Shown here piece by piece: positions 14,001 to 20,689 of a DNA stretch of 25,241 nt (the first letter of the stretch is position 1; each line of letters begins with the position of its first letter). This stretch comes from a virus: the IMG/VR virus record IMGVR_UViG_3300025732_000247, positions 1 through 25,241 of that record; one strand, 5' to 3'. The translations under genes were made by a program, and so were the position numbers. The notes under the pieces were generated by a model. That model was not told where the DNA came from. It searched no databases and was given only the letters and a program-made list of their open reading frames with translations.

Positions 14001-15203
14001 ATGGATACCAAGCAACTTAGGGATTTGATGGAAGCATATTCTGAAGTTTATGCTCCAGAGCAACTTGATGAAGCATATTTGAGTGAAATTCCGACATCAA
14101 CGCAGATGGGTGGAAAACCTGCACAAGCAGCAAGACCACAACCAAGAGTAATGACTGCATTCGATGCTGGTGGTGGTAATGCAAGAGTTCGAGAATTAAT
14201 GCGTCAAGGAATTGGTGGTGTTGAAGCAAATAGAAGAGTCTCTACAACTGGTGAATATCTTCAAAGACAAGCAGCTACGAAAGCTGACGCATCTAGAAAT
14301 AGGTTTCCAACAGGACTTGCTGGTAGACCTGCTGGTAGTAATCCTCCCGCTAGACCTGCTGGTAGTAATCCTCCCGCTAGACCTGCTGGTAGTAATCCTC
14401 CCGCTAGACCTGCTGGTAGTAATCCTCCCGCTAGACCTGCTGGTAGTACTCCTCCCGCTAGACCTGCTGGTAGTAATCCTCCCGCTAGACCTGCTGGTAG
14501 TAATCCTCCCGCTAGACCTGCTGCTGCCCCCACAGGAGGAGTAGCAAAACCAACTCCAGCACCTTCAACTCCAGCAGAAAAACCATCTGCAATGGACCAG
14601 TGGGCAAAGGCAAATCCAAGACTTGCCCAAGCACAGCAGATTAGAAAGCAAGGTGGTTCTAGAGCAGAAGTAAATAAAGCACTCTATAATAAGGGAACAG
14701 CAGCTGCCACTTCAACCCCAACAGTTGTTAAGGCTGGATTTGATTTATTTGATGTTGTAAAGGGATATTTGATTGATGAGGGATTTGCTGAGACTGAGCA
14801 AGCAGCAATCGCTATTATGGCAAATATGAGTGAAGATTGGAAAACTACTATTATTGGTGAAGCATCAAGTAGAGATGAATTCACAAGAGCAGCTATTGCT
14901 CGTAATTCTGGTAGAAAGGGTGGAATTACATTTGAACCAGGACCAAACTGGGACCCCTCTGCTAATCGTGGAAGAGGTGCTCATTTAAATCCAAAGCAAA
15001 AGGAAAAGCAGCGTCGTAAAGCACTTCGTCAAGAAGAGTATATGGATGAAGCACAAGAGGCTCGCAATAACCCTGAGAAGTATGAAAGAGAGCAAAGCAA
15101 AAAATCTGCTCCTGTTCGTGGAGAAAGAACTCCTATGCCTCCAAGAGGAGATAAGCGTAGAGAGGACTTTGAGAAGTGGTATGCTAAGCAGATGGGTCGC
15201 TGA
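14001..15203 (+). CDS. Late modular protein with 9-residue proline-rich repeats
   Basis: This 400-residue late protein has four parts. The N-terminus (1-30) is M-D-T-K-Q-L-R-D-L-M-E-A-Y with L-D-E|A, a possible prohead-protease site. A linker follows. Residues 109-171 are seven near-identical R-P-A-G-S-N-P-P-A units (one has T for N) plus a degenerate eighth. A C-terminal module (about 250-290) contains V-V-K-G-Y-L-I-D-E-G-F and I-M-A-N-M-S-E-D-W-K, a pattern I know from cyanophage structural proteins. The last ~110 residues are highly basic. Further (L/I)-x-E|(A/G) sites occur (I-D-E|G, I-G-E|A). It is probably a virion or internal head protein driven by the TATAAATA box upstream. A terminator follows at 15228. 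Confidence 0.85.
   Translation: MDTKQLRDLMEAYSEVYAPEQLDEAYLSEIPTSTQMGGKPAQAARPQPRVMTAFDAGGGNARVRELMRQGIGGVEANRRVSTTGEYLQRQAATKADASRNRFPTGLAGRPAGSNPPARPAGSNPPARPAGSNPPARPAGSNPPARPAGSTPPARPAGSNPPARPAGSNPPARPAAAPTGGVAKPTPAPSTPAEKPSAMDQWAKANPRLAQAQQIRKQGGSRAEVNKALYNKGTAAATSTPTVVKAGFDLFDVVKGYLIDEGFAETEQAAIAIMANMSEDWKTTIIGEASSRDEFTRAAIARNSGRKGGITFEPGPNWDPSANRGRGAHLNPKQKEKQRRKALRQEEYMDEAQEARNNPEKYEREQSKKSAPVRGERTPMPPRGDKRREDFEKWYAKQMGR
14325..14513 (+). repeat. Seven tandem 27-bp repeats within a coding region
   Basis: Seven 27-base units encode R-P-A-G-S-N-P-P-A. The fifth unit differs by one base (AAT to ACT, Asn to Thr); the others look identical. Near-identity at synonymous positions points to recent expansion by slippage or recombination. 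Being a multiple of three, copy-number change keeps the frame. Confidence 0.95.
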
Positions 15204-15209
15204 TAAATA
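15202..15209 (+). promoter_or_regulatory. GATAAATA late-like motif at the stop codon
   Basis: It overlaps the stop codon at 15201-15203 and lies 19 bases before the 15228 terminator hairpin. No gene lies between. It is another instance of a late-like box placed between a stop codon and a terminator; significance uncertain. Confidence 0.25.
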
Positions 15210-15227
15210 ACCACGGAAGGTTGCTCT

Positions 15228-15258
15228 AACCCTCTTGACTTTTAGTTGAGAGGGTTTT
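15228..15258 (+). terminator. Intrinsic terminator before tRNA-Ala
   Basis: A 12-bp stem (15228-15239 with 15245-15256, two G-T pairs) surrounds a TTTTA loop, and T residues run to 15258. The 5' arm contains the -35 box of the tRNA promoter, and the final T begins its -10 box. Confidence 0.85.
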
Positions 15259-15263
15259 ATAAT
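15235..15263 (+). promoter_or_regulatory. Sigma70-type promoter for tRNA-Ala
   Basis: TTGACT (15235-15240), a 17-bp spacer, then a perfect TATAAT (15258-15263). The expected start, near 15270, is about four bases before the tRNA. The promoter overlaps the terminator almost completely. Confidence 0.75.
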
Positions 15264-15273
15264 CTTTATATTC

Positions 15274-15347
15274 GGGGATATAGCTCAGATTGGTAGAGCG
15301 CGGTCTTTGCAAGGCTGATGTCAGGAGTTCGAGTCTCCTTATCTCCA
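15274..15347 (+). tRNA. tRNA-Ala (anticodon TGC)
   Basis: A full cloverleaf can be drawn. The acceptor stem GGGGATA pairs with TATCTCC (one G-T pair), the D arm is GCTC/GAGC, and the anticodon stem CGGTC/GGCTG encloses a TTTGCAA loop with anticodon TGC. The T arm is AGGAG-TTCGAGT-CTCCT. The discriminator base is A and the 3' CCA is not encoded. It would read GCA and other Ala codons. It lies in the middle of the late island among alanine-rich genes but has an early-type promoter. A CTAAATA late box follows three bases after its 3' end. Confidence 0.96.
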
Positions 15348-15349
15348 TT

Positions 15350-15356
15350 CTAAATA
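15350..15356 (+). promoter_or_regulatory. CTAAATA late-promoter-like motif
   Basis: It lies between the tRNA 3' end (15347) and the ATG at 15374, in a 26-base gap. It matches the CTAAATA variant seen before 219 and 20292, and probably drives the next gene late in infection. Confidence 0.55.
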
Positions 15357-15373
15357 CCTATAAAACGAGTCCT

Positions 15374-16513
15374 ATGTCAAAGGCAGTTAATTTAGGATCT
15401 GTGATGGAGGGAATATTTGCCATCGCAGTTGGTTTGATAATGTGTGAGAGTGATGCTCCTAGTAGAAAACTTAGTGTTGGAAATGTAAATTCTATTCGTA
15501 GACAAGTTGGTGATTCTATGTACACTCGTGCCGGATTTACTAAAGTTCTTTTTAGGGGGAAACAATTTAGATTAAAAACAAAAGGTTCACAACCTGATTA
15601 TGTTCCGGATTTTGTAACCGTAACTTTAAAAGTTAGTCTAAAAGAAGGGGAAGTATCTAGTGCTTTTGGTAAAAAATATTTTGATAATACGAAAGAATCT
15701 GTAATACAAAGTCTAATTTCTCAAGTTGTAAATTCATCTACAAAATATAAAAGAGATTTACGACAAGCGCAAGATCAATATTTGCTCAATAATAAACCTG
15801 AAAAAGTAGATATTGTTATCGTCGCGGATGGTGTTGGTGGAGAATTGTCTGGAGGGGATTTGAAAGGAGATGTTGCTGTAAATATTACGATTAATGGAAC
15901 TCCAATTATAAACAGGAATTTAAATTTTTCTTTAAAGGCAGGAAAAACTCCAAGTAAAACAATATCTAATGAAAGTCCTTATAGATCTATGGTTAGAATT
16001 AATGAAACTTTTAAGCTTGGTGTTGATACTAAACAATATTCTTTTTTGGATGGGCAAGCGAGAACACCAAAAGAAAAATATGAAAAGGTGAAATATATTA
16101 CAATGTTTTATAATCAAGTTCTTGATAGGTTAGTTGAATCTTTTAAAGTTGGTGCTGGATCTGCTAAAGCGTGGGATTTTTTAAAAAAAGCTGCTTTTGG
16201 GAAAGACTATGCTCAAGTTGTTTCTATCGGAACTGGTGCTACTTATGAATCTAGTATTGAATACATAGATGCTTTGCAGAAAAGATATCCAATTTTAATT
16301 GCTGAGAGAGCACCTGGAAAAAATGGACCAAATGTTAAATTTATCATAAAAGAAATTGATAAACCTCTGTTTCAGATAAGATTTAAAAATAGATCAAAAA
16401 TTCTTGGTCCTGAAGAGGCATCTATTTCTGAGTTAAAAATGATGATAGAAACTGAAAAAATATTCAAACAACCTTCAAATTGGGATCCAGAAGTTGGTAA
16501 TATTGGTGTTTAA
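15374..16513 (+). CDS. Unidentified late protein with a weak PD-(D/E)XK nuclease-like pattern
   Basis: I do not firmly recognise this 379-residue protein. It has no membrane segment or low-complexity regions, so it looks like a globular enzyme. The central part reads K-V-D-I-V-I-V, then L-K-G-D166-V-A-V-N-I-T-I, and about 20 residues later N-F-S186-L-K188-A-G-K. This spacing resembles the D...(E/S)-x-K core of restriction-like nucleases. A K-P-L-F-Q-I-R-F-K-N-R segment occurs near residue 330. The match is suggestive only. The gene looks visibly richer in A/T than its neighbours, which may mean recent acquisition. The start at 15374 was chosen because the longer frame runs back into the tRNA. 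It has its own late box. Confidence 0.75.
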   Translation: MSKAVNLGSVMEGIFAIAVGLIMCESDAPSRKLSVGNVNSIRRQVGDSMYTRAGFTKVLFRGKQFRLKTKGSQPDYVPDFVTVTLKVSLKEGEVSSAFGKKYFDNTKESVIQSLISQVVNSSTKYKRDLRQAQDQYLLNNKPEKVDIVIVADGVGGELSGGDLKGDVAVNITINGTPIINRNLNFSLKAGKTPSKTISNESPYRSMVRINETFKLGVDTKQYSFLDGQARTPKEKYEKVKYITMFYNQVLDRLVESFKVGAGSAKAWDFLKKAAFGKDYAQVVSIGTGATYESSIEYIDALQKRYPILIAERAPGKNGPNVKFIIKEIDKPLFQIRFKNRSKILGPEEASISELKMMIETEKIFKQPSNWDPEVGNIGV

Positions 16514-16519
16514 TAAATA
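16512..16519 (+). promoter_or_regulatory. AATAAATA late-promoter-like motif
   Basis: One mismatch to TATAAATA, overlapping the previous stop codon and 36 bases before the ATG at 16555. It is the most likely late promoter for the nucleotidyltransferase gene and the one after it. Confidence 0.5.
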
Positions 16520-16554
16520 TATAAAGATAAAAAGAAGTGCGTTAAGATACATTA

Positions 16555-17859
16555 ATGAAAAACTTTTTCCAATTTTTGTCTGAGGCAACCCAGTCGCAAG
16601 CAGCAATGCAGGCGAAGAAACTTGGATTGTCTGGAGATGGTCACGGTGGATGGGTTGATCGTAGTGGAAAAGTTGTAGCCAGAACAGAAGACGGCAAACT
16701 TAAATTCACTGGTGAGAGGAAGGCAAAGGGTAAAGAAGAACCTACTGCTGAACCAAAGAAAGCAACTACACCACAACAACCTCAAGCGGCAGCACCTGCC
16801 CCACAAGCAGAACCTCAACAAGCACAAGCAGCATCGCAAGAAGCACAACCTGGTGAGGAACCAGCACCAACTTTAACAGTAGTATTTGGTCGCTTTAATC
16901 CTCCAACAATTGGGCATGAAAAACTTTTAAAATCTGCTGAAAAAGCATCTGCTGGTGGAGACTTAAAAATATATCCATCAAGAACTCAAGACCCTAAAAA
17001 GAATCCTTTAGACCCTGACACAAAAATTTCCTATATGAGAAAGATGTTCCCTGAGTTTGGGGAAAGAATTATTAATGACTATAAGATGGCAACTATATTT
17101 GATGTTCTTAGTGCAGCAGATCAAGATGGATATGGTAATGTAAATATTGTCGTTGGATCTGACCGTCAAGCAGAGTTTGAAAATCTTGCACAAAAATATA
17201 ATGGAAACCTTTATAACTTTGATTTAATTCGTGTTATCTCTGCTGGTGTAAGAGACGCTGATGCTGAGGGTGTTGAGGGAATGTCTGCATCAAAAATGAG
17301 AAAAGCAGTTACTGATAATGACTTTAATTCTTTCCGTAGAGGAACTCCTAAAACTTTAGATGATGGAGAAACACAAACTCTCTTTGATGCGGTTCGCCAA
17401 GGAATGGGTGCTAAAAAGGTAAAGGTTAAAAAAGAAAGTTTTGGTCTTTGGGAAATCGCTCCAAAATATGATATGGAGACTTTGCGTGAAAACTACATCA
17501 ATGGAAACATTTTTAATATAGGTGATATTGTTCAGAACTTAAACACTGGACTAATTGGTGAAGTAATGCGTAGAGGAACCAATTATCTCATCTGTGTTGC
17601 CGAGGAAGGATATATGTTCAAGTCTTGGATTAAAGACTTGATGGAATATGATGAAAAAACAATGAATAGAAAGATGAGACTGCCAGGAAAACCAAATACA
17701 TTAGTTGGAACCACTGGTTATTTCAAATACGCTGTTGATATGACCCCTGGATTTGAGAAGGGTGAGAAGACAAACCTTCAACCAGGTGCTAAACCATATA
17801 AAGGATACACGGTTTCAAATGTGAGAGAATTCCTAAATAAGTATAAGGTAAAGAAATAG
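16555..17859 (+). CDS. Late protein with a cytidylyltransferase/NMNAT-like nucleotidyltransferase domain
   Basis: The 434-residue protein is mosaic. Residues 1-11 (MKNFFQFLSEA) resemble T4 capsid-targeting leaders with L-S-E|A cleavage. Residues 13-55 form a module (Q-A-A-M-Q-A-K-K-L-G-L, G-D-G-H-G-G-W) that I associate with cyanophage structural proteins. Residues 60-105 are an Ala/Gln/Pro linker. The enzyme domain (about 106-290) has G-R-F-N-P-P-T-I-G-H at 112-121, the HIGH-type nucleotide-binding motif, and S-A-S-K-M-R at 244-249, corresponding to the I-S-S-T-x-x-R motif. Such enzymes join a nucleotide to a phosphate, as in NAD, CoA or CDP-alcohol synthesis. The substrate cannot be read here. 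The C-terminal ~130 residues (G-T-N-Y-L-I-C-V, M-F-K-S-W-I-K-D) form a further module. Confidence 0.88.
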   Translation: MKNFFQFLSEATQSQAAMQAKKLGLSGDGHGGWVDRSGKVVARTEDGKLKFTGERKAKGKEEPTAEPKKATTPQQPQAAAPAPQAEPQQAQAASQEAQPGEEPAPTLTVVFGRFNPPTIGHEKLLKSAEKASAGGDLKIYPSRTQDPKKNPLDPDTKISYMRKMFPEFGERIINDYKMATIFDVLSAADQDGYGNVNIVVGSDRQAEFENLAQKYNGNLYNFDLIRVISAGVRDADAEGVEGMSASKMRKAVTDNDFNSFRRGTPKTLDDGETQTLFDAVRQGMGAKKVKVKKESFGLWEIAPKYDMETLRENYINGNIFNIGDIVQNLNTGLIGEVMRRGTNYLICVAEEGYMFKSWIKDLMEYDEKTMNRKMRLPGKPNTLVGTTGYFKYAVDMTPGFEKGEKTNLQPGAKPYKGYTVSNVREFLNKYKVKK

Positions 17860-17869
17860 TAAGTTTACA

Positions 17870-20245
17870 ATGTCTATTAATCCTCTGAATGATATCTCCA
17901 AGGTATATCTGGAGCAGATTGCCGAAGCTTCTGTAAAGGAAAGAGCGGCAAAGGCAGTTGATCATCAAAGAAAAGGAACTCACGGTGATGATGATGAGCT
18001 AGAGCAACTTCAAGGAGATGTTCAAAAGTCTATCAATAAATTGAAGAAGAGAAGAGTAACAAGAGCATCAGCATCTCTTGCCGCAAGAAGAGTTCAGGGA
18101 GATGTAGAAAGGTCGAATAATTACGGTCCTCAGCGTCCCAAACCAGGAACAGTTACTGGTCGTCGTATCGAAGAACCAGAACCAACTGGATCAAAACCAA
18201 AAGGTTATCGCACTGAAGAAATTGGGATTAATGAGGCAAAGAAGAGAAAGGTAAAGCGTTGGTGGGATGATGATGGTGATGGTATTGGATATGAGAAAGG
18301 TGAAGTTTCTGGTAAGTTTAAGAGAAAGAAAGTAAAAGAATCATCCGATTATGACCCCATGGATGATGATGAGTTTGACCATGATGAAGCAGAAGAAAAT
18401 AGAGGAGTATCTGGAAAGAATAATCCTAAGGGTGGTAAAGCATTAGGTAAGAAAAAGAAAGGGATGAAGGAAGGTTTCTCAAACTGGAGACAAGATCTTG
18501 TAGAGATCGTCGCAACTGATGACGAAGATCAGAAAAAAATAGACGTAAAGAAAAAAATAAACAACAAAATTAAAACCTCAGCAATGGGTGGTGGTATCAA
18601 ACTAGGTGAAGCAGTTGAACAGATTGGTGGAACCCTCATTGAAATGGTTCAGATTGATAACATTCTTGACGACTTCACTGATTATGAAATTGACTTACTC
18701 TCCGATTCATTAATCGAAAAAGTAGTTGAAGAAGTTTTCTATAACTATCTTGAGGAAGGATATGATGCTGAAGAGATTGAAGATTATATCTGTGAGTCTA
18801 TTGATATCTCACTAAGTATTCTCAATGAAGCAAAAGTAACCTTTGGTCACGATACTCCTAATACTGAAAAGAAAGAAGGAGTTCTTCAAAAAATCAAAGG
18901 TGCTGTTAAGAAGGTAGGAAAGGCAGTTGCTCGTGGAGTTGGTTATGCTGCTGGTGCTGCTGTAAGAGGAGCAAAGGCAGTTGGTAGAGAAGCAAAATCT
19001 GGATATGAAAGAGGTAGAAGTGGATCTTCCTCTGGAGAAACTTCAAGATCTTCAGCATCCTCAAGATCTTCAGCACCCTCAACATCTTCTTCTAGTGATT
19101 CTGGAAGTGAAGGTGGTGAAAAGAAACCTGGTATTCTCTCAAGAGTTGCTTCTAAACTCAAGAAAGGACTTAAGAAAGCAGTTGCTAAAGGGGCAAGAGC
19201 AGTTTCCAGAGGAGCAAGAAATGTTGCTCGCAAGATGGAAGGTGGAGAAACCAAGAAAGCAGAAGCACCAAAAGCAGCACCTAAGAAGGCAGAAAAACCC
19301 GCCGACCCTTGGGGAGAACCTACAACTCCACCAAAAGCAAAGGCAAAACCAAAAGCATCCACTAAGAAAACTACAGCACCAAAAGCAAAAGCACCAGCTA
19401 AGAAAAAGAAGACGAGTAAGTTAGATGACCTTCTTGCTACGGTAAGAAGTGAAAGTGTTTGGATTAATGAAATGCCCTATCAAGTTTATGGTTCTCCTGA
19501 TGGTAAGAAAGAAAAGAAGATTGGTAAACCAGTAAAGAGTAAAAAGTATGCTGACGCAAGAGCAGCAGAACTAGAAGATACTCATAAAGCAACTGGTGGG
19601 CAGTATCGCTCTCAGTATGTCAAGAATTCTTTTGAACCCAAAGGTGAGTTGGTTGATGAGAAGACTTTAACTGATGCTGAAATGAAAAAGCGTGAAGAGA
19701 TTATTAAGTCTATGAAGGGTAAGGCAGAAGATTTTGAAAGAAGATATCCTGGTCGTGGTAGAGAAGTGATGTATGCCACTGCTACAAAGATGGCAAAGAG
19801 AATAGAAGAACAAGCACTTGATGAAAATATTTTAAGTGGAATTGTTGATAAAATTAAAGGTAGAAAGGAAATTGGTAGAACTGGAAGTGGTGGAAAAATT
19901 TACGCACCAACAAAACCAAAACCATCCACCGCCAAGTATCCATCATCACCTAAACCAGCTGCTGCTAGACCAACTGGAAGTGCTGCTGTTCAAGCAGTGA
20001 AAGATGACCCTTGGACTAAAGGTGCTATCTCAAGAGATGATGTAATGAGAGCAAGACAAGATATGAGAGCTGCTAGAGGAACCTCTCCAAAACCAACCTC
20101 TTCTAAACCAACTTCTTCTAAGCCAAGTAGAGGTGGAACATCATCATTATCAAACGCATCTTCATCTCCATCTAGTGTAACTAAAAAATATCAAGTCGGT
20201 GGATCTAGAGGTTATGGTATTTCTGGCATTAAACTAGCAGACTAG
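17870..20245 (+). CDS. Large basic modular late protein (probable internal/structural virion protein)
   Basis: The 791-residue protein is assembled from modules seen in cyanophage structural proteins. The N-terminus ends in Q-I-A-E|A (residues 17-20), a possible prohead-protease site. W-W-D-D-D-G-D-G-I-G-Y-E at 131-142 has a Ca-binding-loop look. An F-S-N-W-R-Q-D-L segment lies near 203, and an acidic helical region around 255-320 ends I-L-N-E|A. Lys/Ala/Gly-rich helices lie at about 334-378, and a second, similar one at about 416-457. Ser-rich and Lys/Ala/Pro-rich linkers follow, then an S-K-K-Y-A-D-A-R region near 560. Many (L/I)-x-E|(A/G) sites occur. No catalytic domain is seen. It starts 11 bases after the nucleotidyltransferase gene and is probably cotranscribed. 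The very basic composition suits DNA contact inside the capsid. Confidence 0.85.
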   Translation: MSINPLNDISKVYLEQIAEASVKERAAKAVDHQRKGTHGDDDELEQLQGDVQKSINKLKKRRVTRASASLAARRVQGDVERSNNYGPQRPKPGTVTGRRIEEPEPTGSKPKGYRTEEIGINEAKKRKVKRWWDDDGDGIGYEKGEVSGKFKRKKVKESSDYDPMDDDEFDHDEAEENRGVSGKNNPKGGKALGKKKKGMKEGFSNWRQDLVEIVATDDEDQKKIDVKKKINNKIKTSAMGGGIKLGEAVEQIGGTLIEMVQIDNILDDFTDYEIDLLSDSLIEKVVEEVFYNYLEEGYDAEEIEDYICESIDISLSILNEAKVTFGHDTPNTEKKEGVLQKIKGAVKKVGKAVARGVGYAAGAAVRGAKAVGREAKSGYERGRSGSSSGETSRSSASSRSSAPSTSSSSDSGSEGGEKKPGILSRVASKLKKGLKKAVAKGARAVSRGARNVARKMEGGETKKAEAPKAAPKKAEKPADPWGEPTTPPKAKAKPKASTKKTTAPKAKAPAKKKKTSKLDDLLATVRSESVWINEMPYQVYGSPDGKKEKKIGKPVKSKKYADARAAELEDTHKATGGQYRSQYVKNSFEPKGELVDEKTLTDAEMKKREEIIKSMKGKAEDFERRYPGRGREVMYATATKMAKRIEEQALDENILSGIVDKIKGRKEIGRTGSGGKIYAPTKPKPSTAKYPSSPKPAAARPTGSAAVQAVKDDPWTKGAISRDDVMRARQDMRAARGTSPKPTSSKPTSSKPSRGGTSSLSNASSSPSSVTKKYQVGGSRGYGISGIKLAD

Positions 20246-20255
20246 ATACAAAATC

Positions 20256-20262
20256 CTAAATA
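20256..20262 (+). promoter_or_regulatory. CTAAATA late-promoter-like motif
   Basis: It lies between the stop codon at 20245 and the ATG at 20292, in a 46-base gap. It probably drives the two tiny genes that follow. Confidence 0.55.
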
Positions 20263-20291
20263 GTCCAGGATACTCTCACCCGGAGGACATC

Positions 20292-20471
20292 ATGGGCGCA
20301 GTCGTAGCGGTTGTAAAACCAATCGTACTTCAACTTGCTTCACATCCAGCAGTTAAGAATCTTGTTATTGAACTTCTTGAAAAGTATGTAAAATCCACAG
20401 ATAACAGTATTGATGACATGGTTCTTCTTACTGTTAAGGAACTTCTCTTCAAGCCACAATCTGAAGGATGA
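20292..20471 (+). CDS. 59-residue late small protein
   Basis: GGAGG (20282-20286) sits five bases before the ATG. The 59 residues start with a hydrophobic, Val-rich stretch (G-A-V-V-A-V-V-K-P-I-V-L-Q-L-A), followed by an amphipathic helix (V-I-E-L-L-E-K-Y-V-K-S) and V-L-L-T-V-K-E-L-L. It could be weakly membrane-associated but has no clean transmembrane segment. It overlaps the next gene by ATGA. The ribosome-binding site, late box and coupling support translation. Function unknown. Confidence 0.78.
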   Translation: MGAVVAVVKPIVLQLASHPAVKNLVIELLEKYVKSTDNSIDDMVLLTVKELLFKPQSEG

Positions 20472-20635
20472 TTACCTGTTTAGTCACAAACTGGGGAATA
20501 ACTGTCGTTTTAGGTCTTTTGCTAACCATGTCTGAATGGCTAGCTAAAACAAAAAGATTTGAAGAAAACGGAATTCTTGACTTAGTAAATCATTTCTTAA
20601 AAACAGTTTTAAAACACAAGAGAGGCCAAAAGTAA
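20468..20635 (+). CDS. 55-residue single-pass membrane protein
   Basis: The start overlaps the previous stop codon (20468-20471). It has one hydrophobic segment at about residues 3-23 (C-L-V-T-N-W-G-I-T-V-V-L-G-L-L-L) and a basic C-terminus (K-T-V-L-K-H-K-R-G-Q-K). The size, single membrane span and late position make it a holin-like candidate, without homology evidence. Its stop codon lies in the loop of the following terminator. Confidence 0.72.
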   Translation: MITCLVTNWGITVVLGLLLTMSEWLAKTKRFEENGILDLVNHFLKTVLKHKRGQK

Positions 20636-20649
20636 GGTCTCTCTTTTTT
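20618..20649 (+). terminator. Intrinsic terminator after the small late genes
   Basis: AAGAGAGGCC (20618-20627) pairs with GGTCTCTCTT (20636-20645, one G-T pair) around an 8-base loop that contains the upstream stop codon. T residues run to 20649. It is fused to the TATAAATA box that follows. Confidence 0.88.
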
Positions 20650-20656
20650 ATAAATA
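20649..20656 (+). promoter_or_regulatory. T4-type late promoter TATAAATA
   Basis: A perfect late consensus starting on the last T of the terminator tract, 33 bases before the ATG at 20690. The arrangement is the same as at 13966. Confidence 0.8.
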
Positions 20657-20689
20657 TTCATAGCAAATAATTTTTTACGGAAGAAAGAC

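Noticed and set aside
14325-14513. CRISPR-like array
   Set aside because: The 27-bp units are directly tandem without spacers and encode a peptide repeat.
14261-14533. Long minus-strand frame with Gly/Leu/Ala repeats
   Set aside because: A shadow of the 27-bp coding repeats on the plus strand; it has no promoter or ribosome-binding site.
15274-15347. Phage integration (att) site at the tRNA
   Set aside because: No integrase or tRNA 3'-end repeat is seen, and T4-type phages are lytic.
15290-15373. Longer reading frame starting within tRNA-Ala
   Set aside because: The extension translates the tRNA and the late box; the ATG at 15374 is the credible start.
17833-17839. CTAAATA near the end of the nucleotidyltransferase gene
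   Set aside because: It could serve the gene at 17870, but that gene is only 11 bases downstream of the previous stop codon and is explained by cotranscription.
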